A stretch of 64,000 bases of DNA from Pontibacter litorisediminis (GCF_029360645.1 NZ_JARDUA010000009.1:86637-150636); one strand, 5' to 3'. Shown: positions 9,833 to 18,819, counted from the stretch's first letter. Numbers and translations are program-made. Notes: a model not told the origin generated them from the sequence alone.

Positions 9833-9840
9833 CAAAGGTA
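9833..9840 (-). promoter_or_regulatory. Bacteroidota -7 element upstream of hemB
   Basis: On the minus strand this reads TACCTTTG, a match to the TAnnTTTG consensus, followed by GCAGAGACG. It would give a leader of about 35-40 bases before the hemB ATG at 9789. I do not see a good -33 TTG at the usual distance. Confidence 0.5.
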
Positions 9841-10044
9841 CGGCTTAATAGGCAGAAAAGCTGAGTGTTTATGGCAATAGGGCAGGTGTCTGTCGGGAGG
9901 AAAAGAGAAGTATAACGGATTGCCTGCATGTGCAGGCAACTTGCCCCAGCAGAGAGACGTGTGGCAGCGCCAAGCCTGCGGGCAAAAGAAAGAGACGCAA
10001 TACTTTGCGCCTCTACAGATTCAAAAACAGCTAAATTCTTTCCA

Positions 10045-10950
10045 TTACTGGTCGTCCTCATCCGGCAGGATCTCCACGTCCTGCACCAGCACGAAGTTCT
10101 CGATCTCGCGGGCTCGCGGCGTGTTGGCCAATCCACCTTCGGCCGTCTCTTTATACTTGCGCTCCATGCTTTCGCCTACCTCGCCCAGGGCCGCCACGCA
10201 CTGGTCTACCGGTATCACCGGGTCTACGCCGGCAATGGCGAGCTGTGCGGAGGAGAAGGCAATGGCAGCGGCACTGGCGTTACGCACAATGCAGGGCACC
10301 TCCACCAGGCCCGCCACCGGGTCGCACACCAGGCCCAGCATACATTGGATGGTAATAGCCACGGCATTAAACACCTGCGGCACATCACCGCCCAGGCAGT
10401 ATACGATGGCACCGGCTGCCATGGCGGCGGCACTGCCTGTTTCGGCCTGGCAACCTCCCACGGCACCGGCCAGCGAAGCGTTCTGCTCAATGATCAGGGC
10501 GATGCCGGCGGCAATCAGCAGTCCCTCATGAATCTTTCTGTCCTCCAGGCCATGCAGCTCCTGCAGGGTGGTCAGCGTACCCGGAAGTATACCCGAGGCA
10601 CCGGCCGTAGGCGCGGCCACCACACGACCCATGCAGGAGTTTACCTCCTTGGCGCCCAGCGCCCGCGATACCAGCAGCTGAAACTCCGGCGACAGCACCG
10701 TAACCGGCGATTTGGCTACTTTTTTGGCGCCGTTGTTCACCATGCCCGAGCGTGACTTCATGTCCTCGGTAAGGCCAGTCTGCACGGCGTCCTTCATCAC
10801 CTCATAGGCTTTGGCGATATTCTCCCAGATAAACTCCTCGGTGCGGCCCTTTTGGTCTATTTCGTACTCCAGCACGGGCTGGTATAGCGGTTCGCTGGTT
10901 TCAGCGCAGTGCTTCTGCCAGCTCTTAAAATCAGTGAATAGTAATGACAT
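10045..10950 (-). CDS. sdaAA: L-serine ammonia-lyase (dehydratase), iron-sulfur-dependent, alpha subunit
   Basis: A 301-residue protein of the SDH alpha family, which with a beta subunit or domain converts L-serine to pyruvate and ammonia using a [4Fe-4S] cluster. Family motifs are clear: SGMVNNGAKK, SCMGRVVAAPTAGASGILPG, VGGCQAETGSAAAMAAG and CDPVAGLVEVPCIVRNAS; the cysteines in these segments include the cluster ligands. I chose ATG 10950 rather than an in-frame codon at 11004 because AAGGAG lies about 9 bases upstream of it. No beta-subunit gene is adjacent, so it must be elsewhere. Monocistronic. Confidence 0.93.
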   Translation of the reverse strand: MSLLFTDFKSWQKHCAETSEPLYQPVLEYEIDQKGRTEEFIWENIAKAYEVMKDAVQTGLTEDMKSRSGMVNNGAKKVAKSPVTVLSPEFQLLVSRALGAKEVNSCMGRVVAAPTAGASGILPGTLTTLQELHGLEDRKIHEGLLIAAGIALIIEQNASLAGAVGGCQAETGSAAAMAAGAIVYCLGGDVPQVFNAVAITIQCMLGLVCDPVAGLVEVPCIVRNASAAAIAFSSAQLAIAGVDPVIPVDQCVAALGEVGESMERKYKETAEGGLANTPRAREIENFVLVQDVEILPDEDDQ

Positions 10951-11123
10951 TGTTCTTAACTCCTTCTGGTTGTGTGGTGGCAGGCCAGTTGGCTTGCCAA
11001 TCATACAAGTATACGTGTTTCAAAGATAACAAAACCGGTTGCAGGAATCGTTCTTTTGCATACTTGTATTCTGATGCCAAACTCCGGTAGGTGTGGCTCG
11101 TTCAAAAGAAGAAAACCTACTTT

Positions 11124-12272
11124 ATGGCTGCACTAACCCCTGATATAAAAGATAAGCTGTTGACCGCCCTGGAGCAGATGGAGCACAGCCTCTCCAAGGC
11201 CAAGTTTAAGGTAAAAGACTCCCTGAGCCTGCTGGAGCCCATCAACATAATGCCCTACTACGGCTTTGGCAATGCGCACTACGTGTACGTAAAGGGGCGC
11301 GTGCTGGAAGACGAGAAAGTACATCAGCCCAAAGCAGGCGACGGCGTGCTGACGCACCTGAAGGACACTTACAAGCGTTATGAGTCGGATGAGATACCCG
11401 GGGTGCGGGTAAAGGCCAGCTTTGCGGGGCAGGAGGTGGAGGTAGAGACGGATGAGGAAGGGTATTTTGACGTGGAGTTCAGGCCCGATACTGCCATCGG
11501 CTACAGTACCACCGATAACAAGGTGAAGCTGCAGCTGCTGGACCAGAAGACCGGCAAGGACCGGCTGGAGGCAGAGGCCTATGTGTTTGCGCCAGGCACC
11601 GAGGTGGAGTACGGCATCATCTCTGATATAGACGACACGGTGCTGGTATCCAACATCAAGGATTTTTTGGGGCGGCTCCGGCTGATGCTGATGAAGAACG
11701 CCACCGAGCGCAGCCCGTTTCCGGGAGTGGCCGGTTTCTTCCGGGCCTTGTGCAAGGGCAGCGACGGCAAGGGGCGGAACCCGCTCTTTTACGTGTCGGG
11801 CAGCGAGTGGAACCTGTACGACCTGCTGATCAGCTTCTTCCGCTCGCACGACATCCCCGAAGGCCCCCTGCTGCTGCGCGACAAAGGCACCCGCCTGGAC
11901 AGAGGCGACTTTGAGACCAGCGAAGAAGAGTATAAGCTCGAGAAAATACGCCACATCCTCGACACTTTTCCGCACCTGAGGTTCATTTGTCTTGGTGATA
12001 GCGGGGAGCACGACCCGGAGATATACCAGCAGGTGGTGCAGGAGTATCCAGGGCGTATTCTGGGCATCTACATCCGGGATGTGACGCCGGACGGGCGCGA
12101 TAAGGAGGTGCGAAGTATAGCCGAACAGGTAAAGGCGCAGGGCGTGGAAATGGAGCTGGTGGAGGAGACACTCACTGCAGCCAAACATGCCGTGAAAATG
12201 GGTTGGATAAACGAGGAGCAGCTGGAGGACGTAAGGCAGGCATGTGAGGCGGATCAAAAGAAAGAGAGCTGA
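11124..12272 (+). CDS. App1-family phosphatidate phosphatase-like protein (DUF2183)
   Basis: A 382-residue cytosolic protein. After an N-terminal beta domain (about residues 30-150), the C-terminal half is a HAD-type catalytic domain: the nucleophile motif DIDDTVL near residue 170, SGSEWN (motif II-like Ser), a conserved Lys in EEYKLEKI, and CLGDSGEHDPEIY (motif IV). This arrangement matches the App1/DUF2183 family, whose yeast member dephosphorylates phosphatidic acid; bacterial substrates are not established. An in-frame GTG at 11091 would add 11 residues; ATG 11124, preceded by an AGAAGAAAA stretch, is more likely. The acylphosphatase gene follows after 28 bases, so the two are probably co-transcribed. 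Confidence 0.85.
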   Translation: MAALTPDIKDKLLTALEQMEHSLSKAKFKVKDSLSLLEPINIMPYYGFGNAHYVYVKGRVLEDEKVHQPKAGDGVLTHLKDTYKRYESDEIPGVRVKASFAGQEVEVETDEEGYFDVEFRPDTAIGYSTTDNKVKLQLLDQKTGKDRLEAEAYVFAPGTEVEYGIISDIDDTVLVSNIKDFLGRLRLMLMKNATERSPFPGVAGFFRALCKGSDGKGRNPLFYVSGSEWNLYDLLISFFRSHDIPEGPLLLRDKGTRLDRGDFETSEEEYKLEKIRHILDTFPHLRFICLGDSGEHDPEIYQQVVQEYPGRILGIYIRDVTPDGRDKEVRSIAEQVKAQGVEMELVEETLTAAKHAVKMGWINEEQLEDVRQACEADQKKES

Positions 12273-12300
12273 TGTAACCGCAAAAATTATACTTTATACT

Positions 12301-12585
12301 ATGGAGAAAGAGAAAAAGCGCGTGGCCATGCGCGTGCATGGCAAGGTACAGGGGGTGTTCTTCAGGGCCAGCACACAGGAGAAGGCGCAGGAGCTTGGCC
12401 TAACGGGCTTTGTGCAGAACGAGCCCGACGGCACGGTATACCTGGAAGCCGAGGGAGACGCCGGAGCCCTGAAGCAATTGGAGCAGTGGGCACATGATGG
12501 CCCCCGCCGCGCCGAGGTGGCAAAAGTAGAGGTGGAGGAGAAGCAGGAACTGCAAGGGTTTGAAGATTTTGAGCAGCGGCGGTAG
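12301..12585 (+). CDS. acyP: Acylphosphatase
   Basis: A 94-residue protein, the usual acylphosphatase size. It hydrolyses the carboxyl-phosphate bond of acylphosphates in the cytosol. The active-site signature is intact: HGKVQGVFFRAST with catalytic Arg22, and GFVQNEPDGTVYLEAEG with catalytic Asn40. ATG 12301 is the start giving the canonical N-terminus; an upstream in-frame codon at 12244 lies inside the previous gene. It follows the App1-like gene by 28 bases on the same strand. Confidence 0.95.
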   Translation: MEKEKKRVAMRVHGKVQGVFFRASTQEKAQELGLTGFVQNEPDGTVYLEAEGDAGALKQLEQWAHDGPRRAEVAKVEVEEKQELQGFEDFEQRR

Positions 12586-12657
12586 GGGGAAATGTGTTGG
12601 AATATGCACAAGTAAGTATTAACTTCATCCTATACAATTGTTCCCTATCCAAGACCT

Positions 12658-13656
12658 ATGAATACCAGAATCCTCCATTGCTCGACCTCTGTTGAAAATT
12701 ATAATATGTGCATTGAGCACAGCGTAGCAGGCTTTTCAAATCGGGCTCCTCAACAGGGTGATTTAGTTTATTTGGCAGTAAAGGTCGGGAAGAAAACGCT
12801 TTGCGGCGCACGCTTTATACTCAATGAAACAACCAATTATAGGCCTTGGCCTGATGGGGAGAGATACGTACACGCCTTAACTGTAAAAGATGTTGAATTT
12901 TGCCAGCCCTTTGATATGGCTCTGTTGTCAGAAGCAGGAGGGAAACACTGGAGCATCATGTATGTGCAGGCATCAAAGCCTATCCATGATAAAACAGCAT
13001 GTGAACTGTTAGACCACAAATTCAGGACGAACAAAGTTGATCAATTTATTCCTTTTGAAGTTGCACCACCTGTGCCTGTTGATGTTGTAGAGCCAACGCC
13101 AGCCTCCCCTGATAAAACATCGGATGAAGCACCACTTACCCGAGACTCCATAAGAATTCAGGCTAAACTTGCTGAGATTGGAGACCGCATGGGGTATAGC
13201 ATATGGCTTCCCAGGAACGACAGAAGCAGGGTTTTGGAAGTATGGCAGTCTCAGAAAAGTTCTGTGCTGAACGACCTGCCACTTAACTATGATCTTGACA
13301 CCATAAAAACTATCGAGAACATTGATGTGCTTTGGATTAAAGGCCGAACTATCGTTCGTGCCTTTGAGATAGAGCACACAACATCAATTTACTCAGGCAT
13401 ACTTAGGATGGCCGATTTAATGGCTCTCCAGCCTAACCTCAACATTAAAGCTCACATTGTTGCTCCCTCAGAAAGAAAAGCGAAAGTGATGCAGGAACTT
13501 TCCAGACCTGTTTTTAGGCATGTACTAGCTAACACATGTACTTTTATATCCTACACTTCTATAGAGGAATTGGCAAGTGAGAAGAGACTTGAGTTTATGT
13601 CGGACGCTGTATTAAATGTATATTCGGAGTTGGCGAAAGACTATATAGCAGTCTAA
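12658..13656 (+). CDS. Putative EVE/PUA-like plus PD-(D/E)xK-like nuclease, orphan defence candidate
   Basis: A 332-residue soluble protein of AT-rich composition unlike the GC-rich genes on both sides, which suggests transfer. Residues about 15-115 resemble an EVE/PUA-like reader: QQGDLVYLAV, LCGARFILNETTNYRPWPDG, and FDMALLS. A Pro/Asp-rich linker (about 133-160) leads to a C-terminal domain with NIDVLWIKGRTIVRAFEIEH, where Asp223, Glu237 and Glu239 fit a PD-(D/E)xK-like metal site in which the usual Lys is not seen, then YSGILRMADL and IVAPSERKAKV. The order reader-linker-nuclease is that of modification-dependent restriction enzymes. Function is inferred; no methyltransferase or helicase gene is near. 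A 10-bp hairpin follows the stop. Confidence 0.6.
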   Translation: MNTRILHCSTSVENYNMCIEHSVAGFSNRAPQQGDLVYLAVKVGKKTLCGARFILNETTNYRPWPDGERYVHALTVKDVEFCQPFDMALLSEAGGKHWSIMYVQASKPIHDKTACELLDHKFRTNKVDQFIPFEVAPPVPVDVVEPTPASPDKTSDEAPLTRDSIRIQAKLAEIGDRMGYSIWLPRNDRSRVLEVWQSQKSSVLNDLPLNYDLDTIKTIENIDVLWIKGRTIVRAFEIEHTTSIYSGILRMADLMALQPNLNIKAHIVAPSERKAKVMQELSRPVFRHVLANTCTFISYTSIEELASEKRLEFMSDAVLNVYSELAKDYIAV

Positions 13657-13669
13657 CTCCTCCTTCGCC

Positions 13670-13693
13670 ATTGTTGGTGTTATCACCAACAAT
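13670..13693 (+). terminator. Hairpin after the nuclease-like gene
   Basis: A perfect 10-bp stem, ATTGTTGGTG (13670-13679) with CACCAACAAT (13684-13693), around a TTAT loop. It has no strong T tract, so termination is probable rather than certain. Confidence 0.5.
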
Positions 13694-13786
13694 CTATACT
13701 TCTGCAGCCAAACTGCTTGCTGGTGAAAACACGCAGCAAGGGCGGCGGTTTAATCATGTTCCTCGCTTCAATGTTATACTTGCTAC

Positions 13787-14344
13787 ATGCCCCTCCTCAC
13801 CCTCCTCCAGCAAATCCCATACCTCGCCCCGGAAGACGTAGCCGCCCTGGAGGCGCGGTGGCAGAAGCGGGTGCAGCTAAACAGGTATGATTTCCTGATC
13901 CGGCAGGGGCAGGTGGAGCAGGGCTTATACTTTGTGGAGAGCGGCGCGCTGCGCATTTACTACCCACTCCCCGACGAGGACATCTGCGTGGGTTTTGGCT
14001 ATCCGAACACACTGCTCGTTTCCTTCCCCTCCTTCGTGGCCGGCAAACCTTCCGATTACTACATCCAGGCCCTGCGCAAGAGCGAACTGCGCGGCATCAG
14101 CAAAACAGATTTTATGCAGCTGGTAGAGGAGCGGCCTAACATTAAACATTTCTGGTACGAGCAGCTGGAGAAGGCGCTGGTGGGAAAGATAGAGCGCGAG
14201 GTAGACCTGCTGCTGCCCGAGCCGGAGCAACGCCTGCAGCGCGTACTGCAGCGCAGCCCGCACCTGTTCCAGCACATCCCCAAAAAGTATATTGCCTCCT
14301 ACCTGCGCATGTCCCCGGAAACGCTGAGCCGATTAAAGGTGTAA
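13787..14344 (+). CDS. Crp/Fnr family transcriptional regulator
   Basis: A 185-residue protein. Residues about 15-110 form a cyclic-nucleotide-binding-like beta roll (RYDFLIRQGQVEQGLYFVESGALRIYY), followed by a linker helix and a C-terminal helix-turn-helix remnant, IPKKYIASYLRMSPETLSR. Bacteroidota have many such short Crp/Fnr proteins that end just after the recognition helix, so the abrupt end is normal for the group. It probably senses a small molecule and binds DNA; the ligand and targets cannot be read from the sequence. No cysteine cluster for an iron-sulfur centre is present. Confidence 0.88.
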   Translation: MPLLTLLQQIPYLAPEDVAALEARWQKRVQLNRYDFLIRQGQVEQGLYFVESGALRIYYPLPDEDICVGFGYPNTLLVSFPSFVAGKPSDYYIQALRKSELRGISKTDFMQLVEERPNIKHFWYEQLEKALVGKIEREVDLLLPEPEQRLQRVLQRSPHLFQHIPKKYIASYLRMSPETLSRLKV

Positions 14345-14351
14345 GTATGGT

Positions 14352-15038
14352 TTACAGGCTATTGTAATAAGTTACTAGCTTAGCCAGGTCTAAATCGGTT
14401 TTGAAGTCAATCCTATTCTTCTTAGCGTAAGCCTCAAGCTCTGAACTCTGACTGCCAAATGCTTCTAGAAATCCTTTCTTAGAATTCTTGATTTTAGTTA
14501 TTTCAGTAGGAGTCGCAATAAAATAGGTCTCAACTGATTTTACATGCTGCTCTTTAACAGAAGAGCCATATGGCACCTGCTCTACAATTGTTTTCTTTGT
14601 TCTCTTTAATAGTGTAACGTTGCCTTCTGCCAATATCTCGTAAAACGTTGATTTGTCCCCGCCATCCACAACAGGATAGCCCTTTCTGAACTTCTTACCG
14701 CCGTTAGCCTTATCGTCCCCTTTTTCCCGAATTGTAAACTCGTATACAGGGTCTACAAATTCCTGCGGCTCACCGTCTCCACCATTAAAAACCACTTGGT
14801 CTTCAAGCTGGTCATACATGATCTGCCCCTCAAACTCAAGTCCGTTCATCAATTTAACTAACCCATTGCTCCAGGCATCATACAAGTAAGGTGAACCCTT
14901 AAGGGCGGAGTGGTCTTTAACTCTCAGTCGTCTGCCTTGAATATCTTTAGGCACCTGTATGTACTGGGCTAGCACCTCTGTTCCGGAAAATACAGTTATA
15001 AGAACTACAACTGTAATTTTGAATAGTAGTTTGACCAT
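14352..15038 (-). CDS. Exported hypothetical protein, paralog of the next gene
   Basis: A 228-residue protein with a signal peptide (VLAQ, cleavage about residue 25). It shares its whole plan with the neighbour at 15188-15871: a GSPYL/GSQYL segment near residue 50, EFEG/FEGL, VFNGGD/IFKGDD, KKFRKGY(P/T)PVD, YGS(S/A)(V/T)K and a C-terminal V(T/N)YYNSL. I do not recognise a named family. The similarity, same strand and 150-base spacing mark a tandem duplication. The gene is AT-rich relative to its neighbours. It runs convergently with the Crp/Fnr gene and stops 7 bases from it. Confidence 0.7.
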   Translation of the reverse strand: MVKLLFKITVVVLITVFSGTEVLAQYIQVPKDIQGRRLRVKDHSALKGSPYLYDAWSNGLVKLMNGLEFEGQIMYDQLEDQVVFNGGDGEPQEFVDPVYEFTIREKGDDKANGGKKFRKGYPVVDGGDKSTFYEILAEGNVTLLKRTKKTIVEQVPYGSSVKEQHVKSVETYFIATPTEITKIKNSKKGFLEAFGSQSSELEAYAKKNRIDFKTDLDLAKLVTYYNSL

Positions 15039-15187
15039 ACGTAGTTTGTTTTGCTTTATATAAAATTAGTTATATACAGTTAAAATGCAAAGCTTATTTA
15101 ATGAGTATCATATTTCGTCGAAGTAAATAAAGTCTAGCTCTATATTAATGGCTTCAGATCCTGCCAGGAATATTCGCGGTTATATAT

Positions 15188-15871
15188 TCACAAACTATTA
15201 TAGTAATTAACCAGTTGAGCTATATCGCTGTCGTTGCGCAGGTTTAGGCGGTGAGCTTTGATGTATTTTTCCAGCTCGGAAACCTTGCCCGGGAGCGCAC
15301 CAAGCACAGACTTCTTATCTAGTTTTATTTTCTCAAGCTTATCAACCTTGGCAATGTAGTAGGAGGCATTATCCTGGAACTTCTTAACCTTGGTAGCAGA
15401 GCCGTAAGGCATTTCCTCAAAGACGTTCTTGTAGTACCTTTTTAGCAGCTGTACATTCTCTCCATCAGTAAGCACCTCATAAAAAGCACCTGGACTTGCG
15501 GCGTCAACAGGAGTGTATCCTTTTCTAAAGTTTTTCTTCTTTTTTATACCTCCATCGTTCTGGTAAAGAGAGAACTTTACCACAGGCTTGAGGAATGTCT
15601 GTGCCTGCTCATCATCACCTTTAAAAATTACCTCATCATTCATCAGGTCATACATCAGGTCTAATCCCTCAAATATGATTCCGTCGGCAAGCGTAACGTC
15701 TCCCTTCCTCCAGTCGCTGAACAAATACTGAGAGCCTTGCACATCTAGATACTGTTTAGTTTGTAAAGGCCTGCCCATAGCGTCTGCTATAACAACTTGA
15801 GCTATAGCACTGCTGAAGCATGCACAAACTATAACTAAGGCTAAGATGAGGCGAAGCAGAGGAATCTTCAT
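15188..15871 (-). CDS. Exported hypothetical protein, paralog of the previous gene
   Basis: A 227-residue protein with a signal peptide (ACFSSAIAQ, cleavage about residue 24), a beta-rich mature domain and a lysine-rich middle (KKKKNFRKGYTPVD). It is clearly homologous along its length to the 14352-15038 product, with the same closing VNYYNSL, but well diverged, so the duplication is not recent. Function unknown; periplasmic or surface location is inferred from the signal peptide only. An AT-rich region of about 110 bases upstream probably holds the promoter. Confidence 0.7.
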   Translation of the reverse strand: MKIPLLRLILALVIVCACFSSAIAQVVIADAMGRPLQTKQYLDVQGSQYLFSDWRKGDVTLADGIIFEGLDLMYDLMNDEVIFKGDDEQAQTFLKPVVKFSLYQNDGGIKKKKNFRKGYTPVDAASPGAFYEVLTDGENVQLLKRYYKNVFEEMPYGSATKVKKFQDNASYYIAKVDKLEKIKLDKKSVLGALPGKVSELEKYIKAHRLNLRNDSDIAQLVNYYNSL

Positions 15872-15990
15872 AAACTTATCAGATTTTAAGTTTTAATTAA
15901 ATATATGATATTTGATCATAGGGGCAAAAAGTTTGTATAATTATTTGATGTGCGCCTCCTGGAAGCATAAATCTTGATTCGTGTCAAGGA

Positions 15991-16018
15991 TTGGCGCGTA
16001 TAACCTGCTGTATCTTTG
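15991..16018 (+). promoter_or_regulatory. Promoter of the dinB-like gene
   Basis: TTG at 15991-15993, a 17-base spacer and TATCTTTG at 16011-16018 fit the Bacteroidota TTG / TAnnTTTG promoter. The start codon at 16046 would leave a leader of roughly 20 bases. Confidence 0.65.
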
Positions 16019-16045
16019 TGCTGTACAAGATAAAACCATGAAGCC

Positions 16046-16600
16046 ATGACCACACTAGAGCAACTATCCCAAACCACCAGAAGCCTTTCCCAAACTGTAG
16101 CGCAGGGTTTCGACTCGCTGAGCCTGGTAGACCTGAACTACAAGCCCGCCTCCGACAGCTGGAGCATGCTGGAGTGCCTGGAGCACCTGAATCGCTACAG
16201 CCGCTATTATAACCCAGCTCTGGCCAAAGCCATTGCCCAGAACGCTGTCGGGAATAATATGCCAAGTATAACCTACAGCTGGCTGGGCCGAAAATCGCTG
16301 GAGATGGTGCGGCCGCAGAACCTGAAGAAGCACAAGACCGTGAAGCACATGAACCCCAACAACAGCCAACTGACGCGTGCCACGATGCAGGAGTTTCTGC
16401 AGCACCAACAGGAGTTGCTCCACCTGCTGGATGACGCCAAAAAGGCCGATATTGGCAAAAGAGCTGTGCCAGTGGAGTTTTTTAAGCTGTTGAAACTGCG
16501 GATCGGCGAGGCGCTGGAGTTTGTGGTGGCGCACCAGGAGCGGCATGTATTGCAGGCGCTGCGGGTAAAGCAGCAGCTGGCGCAGCAGGCAGCTGCCTAG
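16046..16600 (+). CDS. DinB family protein
   Basis: A 184-residue protein of the DinB four-helix bundle superfamily. The first metal-ligand histidine is His47 in MLECLEHLNRYS, and a second pair lies near the C-terminus in VAHQERHVLQ, matching the three-histidine metal site. Members include thiol transferases and many proteins of unknown substrate; bacillithiol transferases are plausible here because a bacillithiol gene (ytxJ) occurs at 44.8 kb, but that is inference. It is transcribed alone from a recognisable promoter and converges with the next gene, ending one base from it. Confidence 0.85.
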   Translation: MTTLEQLSQTTRSLSQTVAQGFDSLSLVDLNYKPASDSWSMLECLEHLNRYSRYYNPALAKAIAQNAVGNNMPSITYSWLGRKSLEMVRPQNLKKHKTVKHMNPNNSQLTRATMQEFLQHQQELLHLLDDAKKADIGKRAVPVEFFKLLKLRIGEALEFVVAHQERHVLQALRVKQQLAQQAAA

Positions 16601-16601
16601 T

Positions 16602-18038
16602 TTATACTTTGGCAGGCGCGAAGCTCACCTGCACTTCCTGCTTCTTGCCAGAATGAATGTCCACCGTAAACAATTGGTGGCTGTTGGTACTTGTTACCCA
16701 TAGCTGCCCGTTCAGAAAAATAATATCGTTGGGCTCATGTAGGCCGTCGGTAAGGGTGCGTATGCGCCGGCGCTGCATATCCAGCACCTTTATCTTGCCG
16801 TTGTAAGTGTCGGCAATGTATACGTTGCTGTCGATCACCTCCAGGCCTACGCAGTGCTGCAGCAGTGCATCGTCCGTGTCGCCGTCCACATCGCCAAAGT
16901 CGAAGAGGCCTCTGCCAAGCGGGGTAAGCACCATGCCTGTTTCTGTGTTCACGGTACGAATGGCGCTGGCTTCGGCGTCAGCTACGTACAGTACCGGGCC
17001 TTTTATGGCTAGTCCGCTGGGTTGGTTGAAGGCAGCTTCGTGCAGCGGCCCGTCGGTGAGGGCCTCGCGGCCACTGCCGGCAAAGCGGTATACTTTTTCG
17101 GTAACTAGATCCATGCGCAGGAGCTGGTGGTTGCCGGCGTTGGCGACAAACATGCTGTTACCATAGATGTAGAGGTCCCAGGGGCTGTTAGGGTTTACCG
17201 GCTCGTTCAGCTTATCATCCAGGAAGTAATAGCCCAACTCCCCGGTGCCCGCTGCCGTGTATACTTGCCGGGCCTCCAGGTCTACCTTGCGGATGGCGTT
17301 GTTCTTGGCGTCAGCCACGTAAAGTATACTTTCGTGCAGCGCCAGGCCGTGCGGCTCATAAAAGGTTGCCTCTTCGTAGCTGCCATTCTTAAAGCCCTGT
17401 TCCCCGCTGCCAATTGTCTCCAGCACCTGTCCCTGCTGGCTAAGCTTCAGGATGCGGTTGTGGCCGCTGTCGGAGAGGTAGATGTTGCCTTCCGAGTCGC
17501 TAATCAGCTTGGACGGAAAGTATAAAGCATCCTCCTGTATTGGTGCATGCTCCACGTGGAAACGAATGGACTCGCGGTTCAGCTGGCTTTGATGCTCCGC
17601 CAGCAGCCGCTCAATGTAGGGCCGCACCGTATTATACACATTCTCTCCGGCATGCTGGCCAATTACCTTGCCGTTCGGATCTATGAGTACGGTGGTAGGC
17701 CAGGCACGTATGCCGTACTGGTTCCAGATCTTGTAATCCGCATCGTTTACCACCGGGTGCTCTATGCCAAACTTGCGGATGGCCTGCAGGATGGTCCCGT
17801 TCTGCTTCTCAGCATCGAACTTGGCAGAGTGTATCCCCACTACCACCAACACATCGGCGTACTCCTCCTCCAGCCGCTGTAGGTCTGGCACAATATGCTG
17901 GCAGTTGATGCAGCCAAAGGTCCAGAAGTCGAGCAGTACGATCTTGCCTGCAAAATCTTTGATGGACCAGTTCCTGTAGGTGTTGAGCCAGCCGTGTTCG
18001 GTGTTTATTTCTGGTGCGTTTACGCGTCCGGTAAGCAT
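16602..18038 (-). CDS. Thioredoxin-like protein with NHL-repeat propeller (NHLRC2-like)
   Basis: A 478-residue protein. Residues about 8-150 are a thioredoxin fold with active site Cys43 and Cys46 (DFWTFGCINCQHI) and the cis-proline segment RAWPTTVLIDPNG. Residues about 165-475 form NHL repeats (YLSDSGHNRILKL, YVADAKNNAIRKV, FVANAGNHQLLRM, YVADAEASAIRTV, YIADTYNGKIKVL), predicting a six-bladed propeller. The fusion matches the NHLRC2 family found from bacteria to animals. No signal peptide is visible, so it is probably cytosolic. The redox partner is unknown. Monocistronic. Confidence 0.9.
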   Translation of the reverse strand: MLTGRVNAPEINTEHGWLNTYRNWSIKDFAGKIVLLDFWTFGCINCQHIVPDLQRLEEEYADVLVVVGIHSAKFDAEKQNGTILQAIRKFGIEHPVVNDADYKIWNQYGIRAWPTTVLIDPNGKVIGQHAGENVYNTVRPYIERLLAEHQSQLNRESIRFHVEHAPIQEDALYFPSKLISDSEGNIYLSDSGHNRILKLSQQGQVLETIGSGEQGFKNGSYEEATFYEPHGLALHESILYVADAKNNAIRKVDLEARQVYTAAGTGELGYYFLDDKLNEPVNPNSPWDLYIYGNSMFVANAGNHQLLRMDLVTEKVYRFAGSGREALTDGPLHEAAFNQPSGLAIKGPVLYVADAEASAIRTVNTETGMVLTPLGRGLFDFGDVDGDTDDALLQHCVGLEVIDSNVYIADTYNGKIKVLDMQRRRIRTLTDGLHEPNDIIFLNGQLWVTSTNSHQLFTVDIHSGKKQEVQVSFAPAKV

Positions 18039-18129
18039 AGTAAAGTCTGTTTTCGAGTTTGATAGCGTGCTATAGGTGTTACAGGTTTGGGAGGTGATTT
18101 GTTTACCTCCCCCTCTCCTAAAAACAGGA

Positions 18130-18800
18130 AAGAGTGCTGCAGGTATAAACCCACCCTTAACTCTTGCTGTTCCGGAGTTCCTAGTCCGGAACTTTCTCTG
18201 CTGCGGACATCCTTGTCCGCGTTTCGGCAGTACCGGGTCCTACCACCCCTGCCCCTCCTTGTCTAAGGCGGGGAGTTCTGTAACTGCCATTGCTCAAGTA
18301 TTTATTTCATAGTTGCTGGTATAGCGTCAGCAGAAGCACTAACCCACCCCTAGCTCCTCCGAGGAGGGGAATCTCCTGCATGCGATTGCCATCGCCCTCC
18401 CCCCTTCAATGGGGGACTATATGGAAAGCCGAGGCTATCGAACCAGAACCCAGTCCTTGGGTTAAGCGCCTTGTGAGATCCGGTGCCCGCCAAGGGCATA
18501 CCGAGCGAAGCGAGGCAAGGAGGGAACACAGCGCGATGCCCGAGGACGAGCCCTCTCGGGCTTGAGAGCAGAAAGTATTAAATGCAACCGTAGGTATGTA
18601 AGACTGTAGGATCAGCAATAGCTAGAAAGGATAGCTTATGTCAAGTTGAAGGAAGCGGTAGCAACAGGGAAAGCACGAGCTACAAGCTCGCGCTAGCGGA
18701 AGATGAACAGTGGCTAACTAGAAATAGCTTGGTTCAAGTTGCGGAAAGCAGCGGGCTAAGAGAGGCACAAGCGGACGCTTGCGTCAGGAGGTTAATGGGG
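18130..18800 (-). repeat. Dispersed modular intergenic repeat, copy B
   Basis: Reverse-oriented copy between the thioredoxin-NHL gene and nuoA. Landmarks read on the minus strand: the GCAAGCGTCCGCTTGTGCC module at 18763-18783, a module containing GCTAGCGCGAGCTTGTAG at about 18680-18700, AGCCCGAGAGGGCTCGTC at 18545-18562 and the AACCCAAGGACTGGG module ending at 18449. A further module at 18160-18230 (CGGACATCCTTGTCCG) recurs in degenerate form in copy D. The 808-base gap holds no convincing gene. Confidence 0.8.
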
Positions 18801-18819
18801 TAATCCCACAATTTTATCG

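Noticed and set aside
18406..18618. Open frame on the minus strand (similar in copy D, 39768-40277) with TVAFNTFCSQAREGSSSG-like peptides
   Set aside because: Peptide similarity between copies B and D follows from the shared repeat DNA; in copies A and C the frame is not kept.
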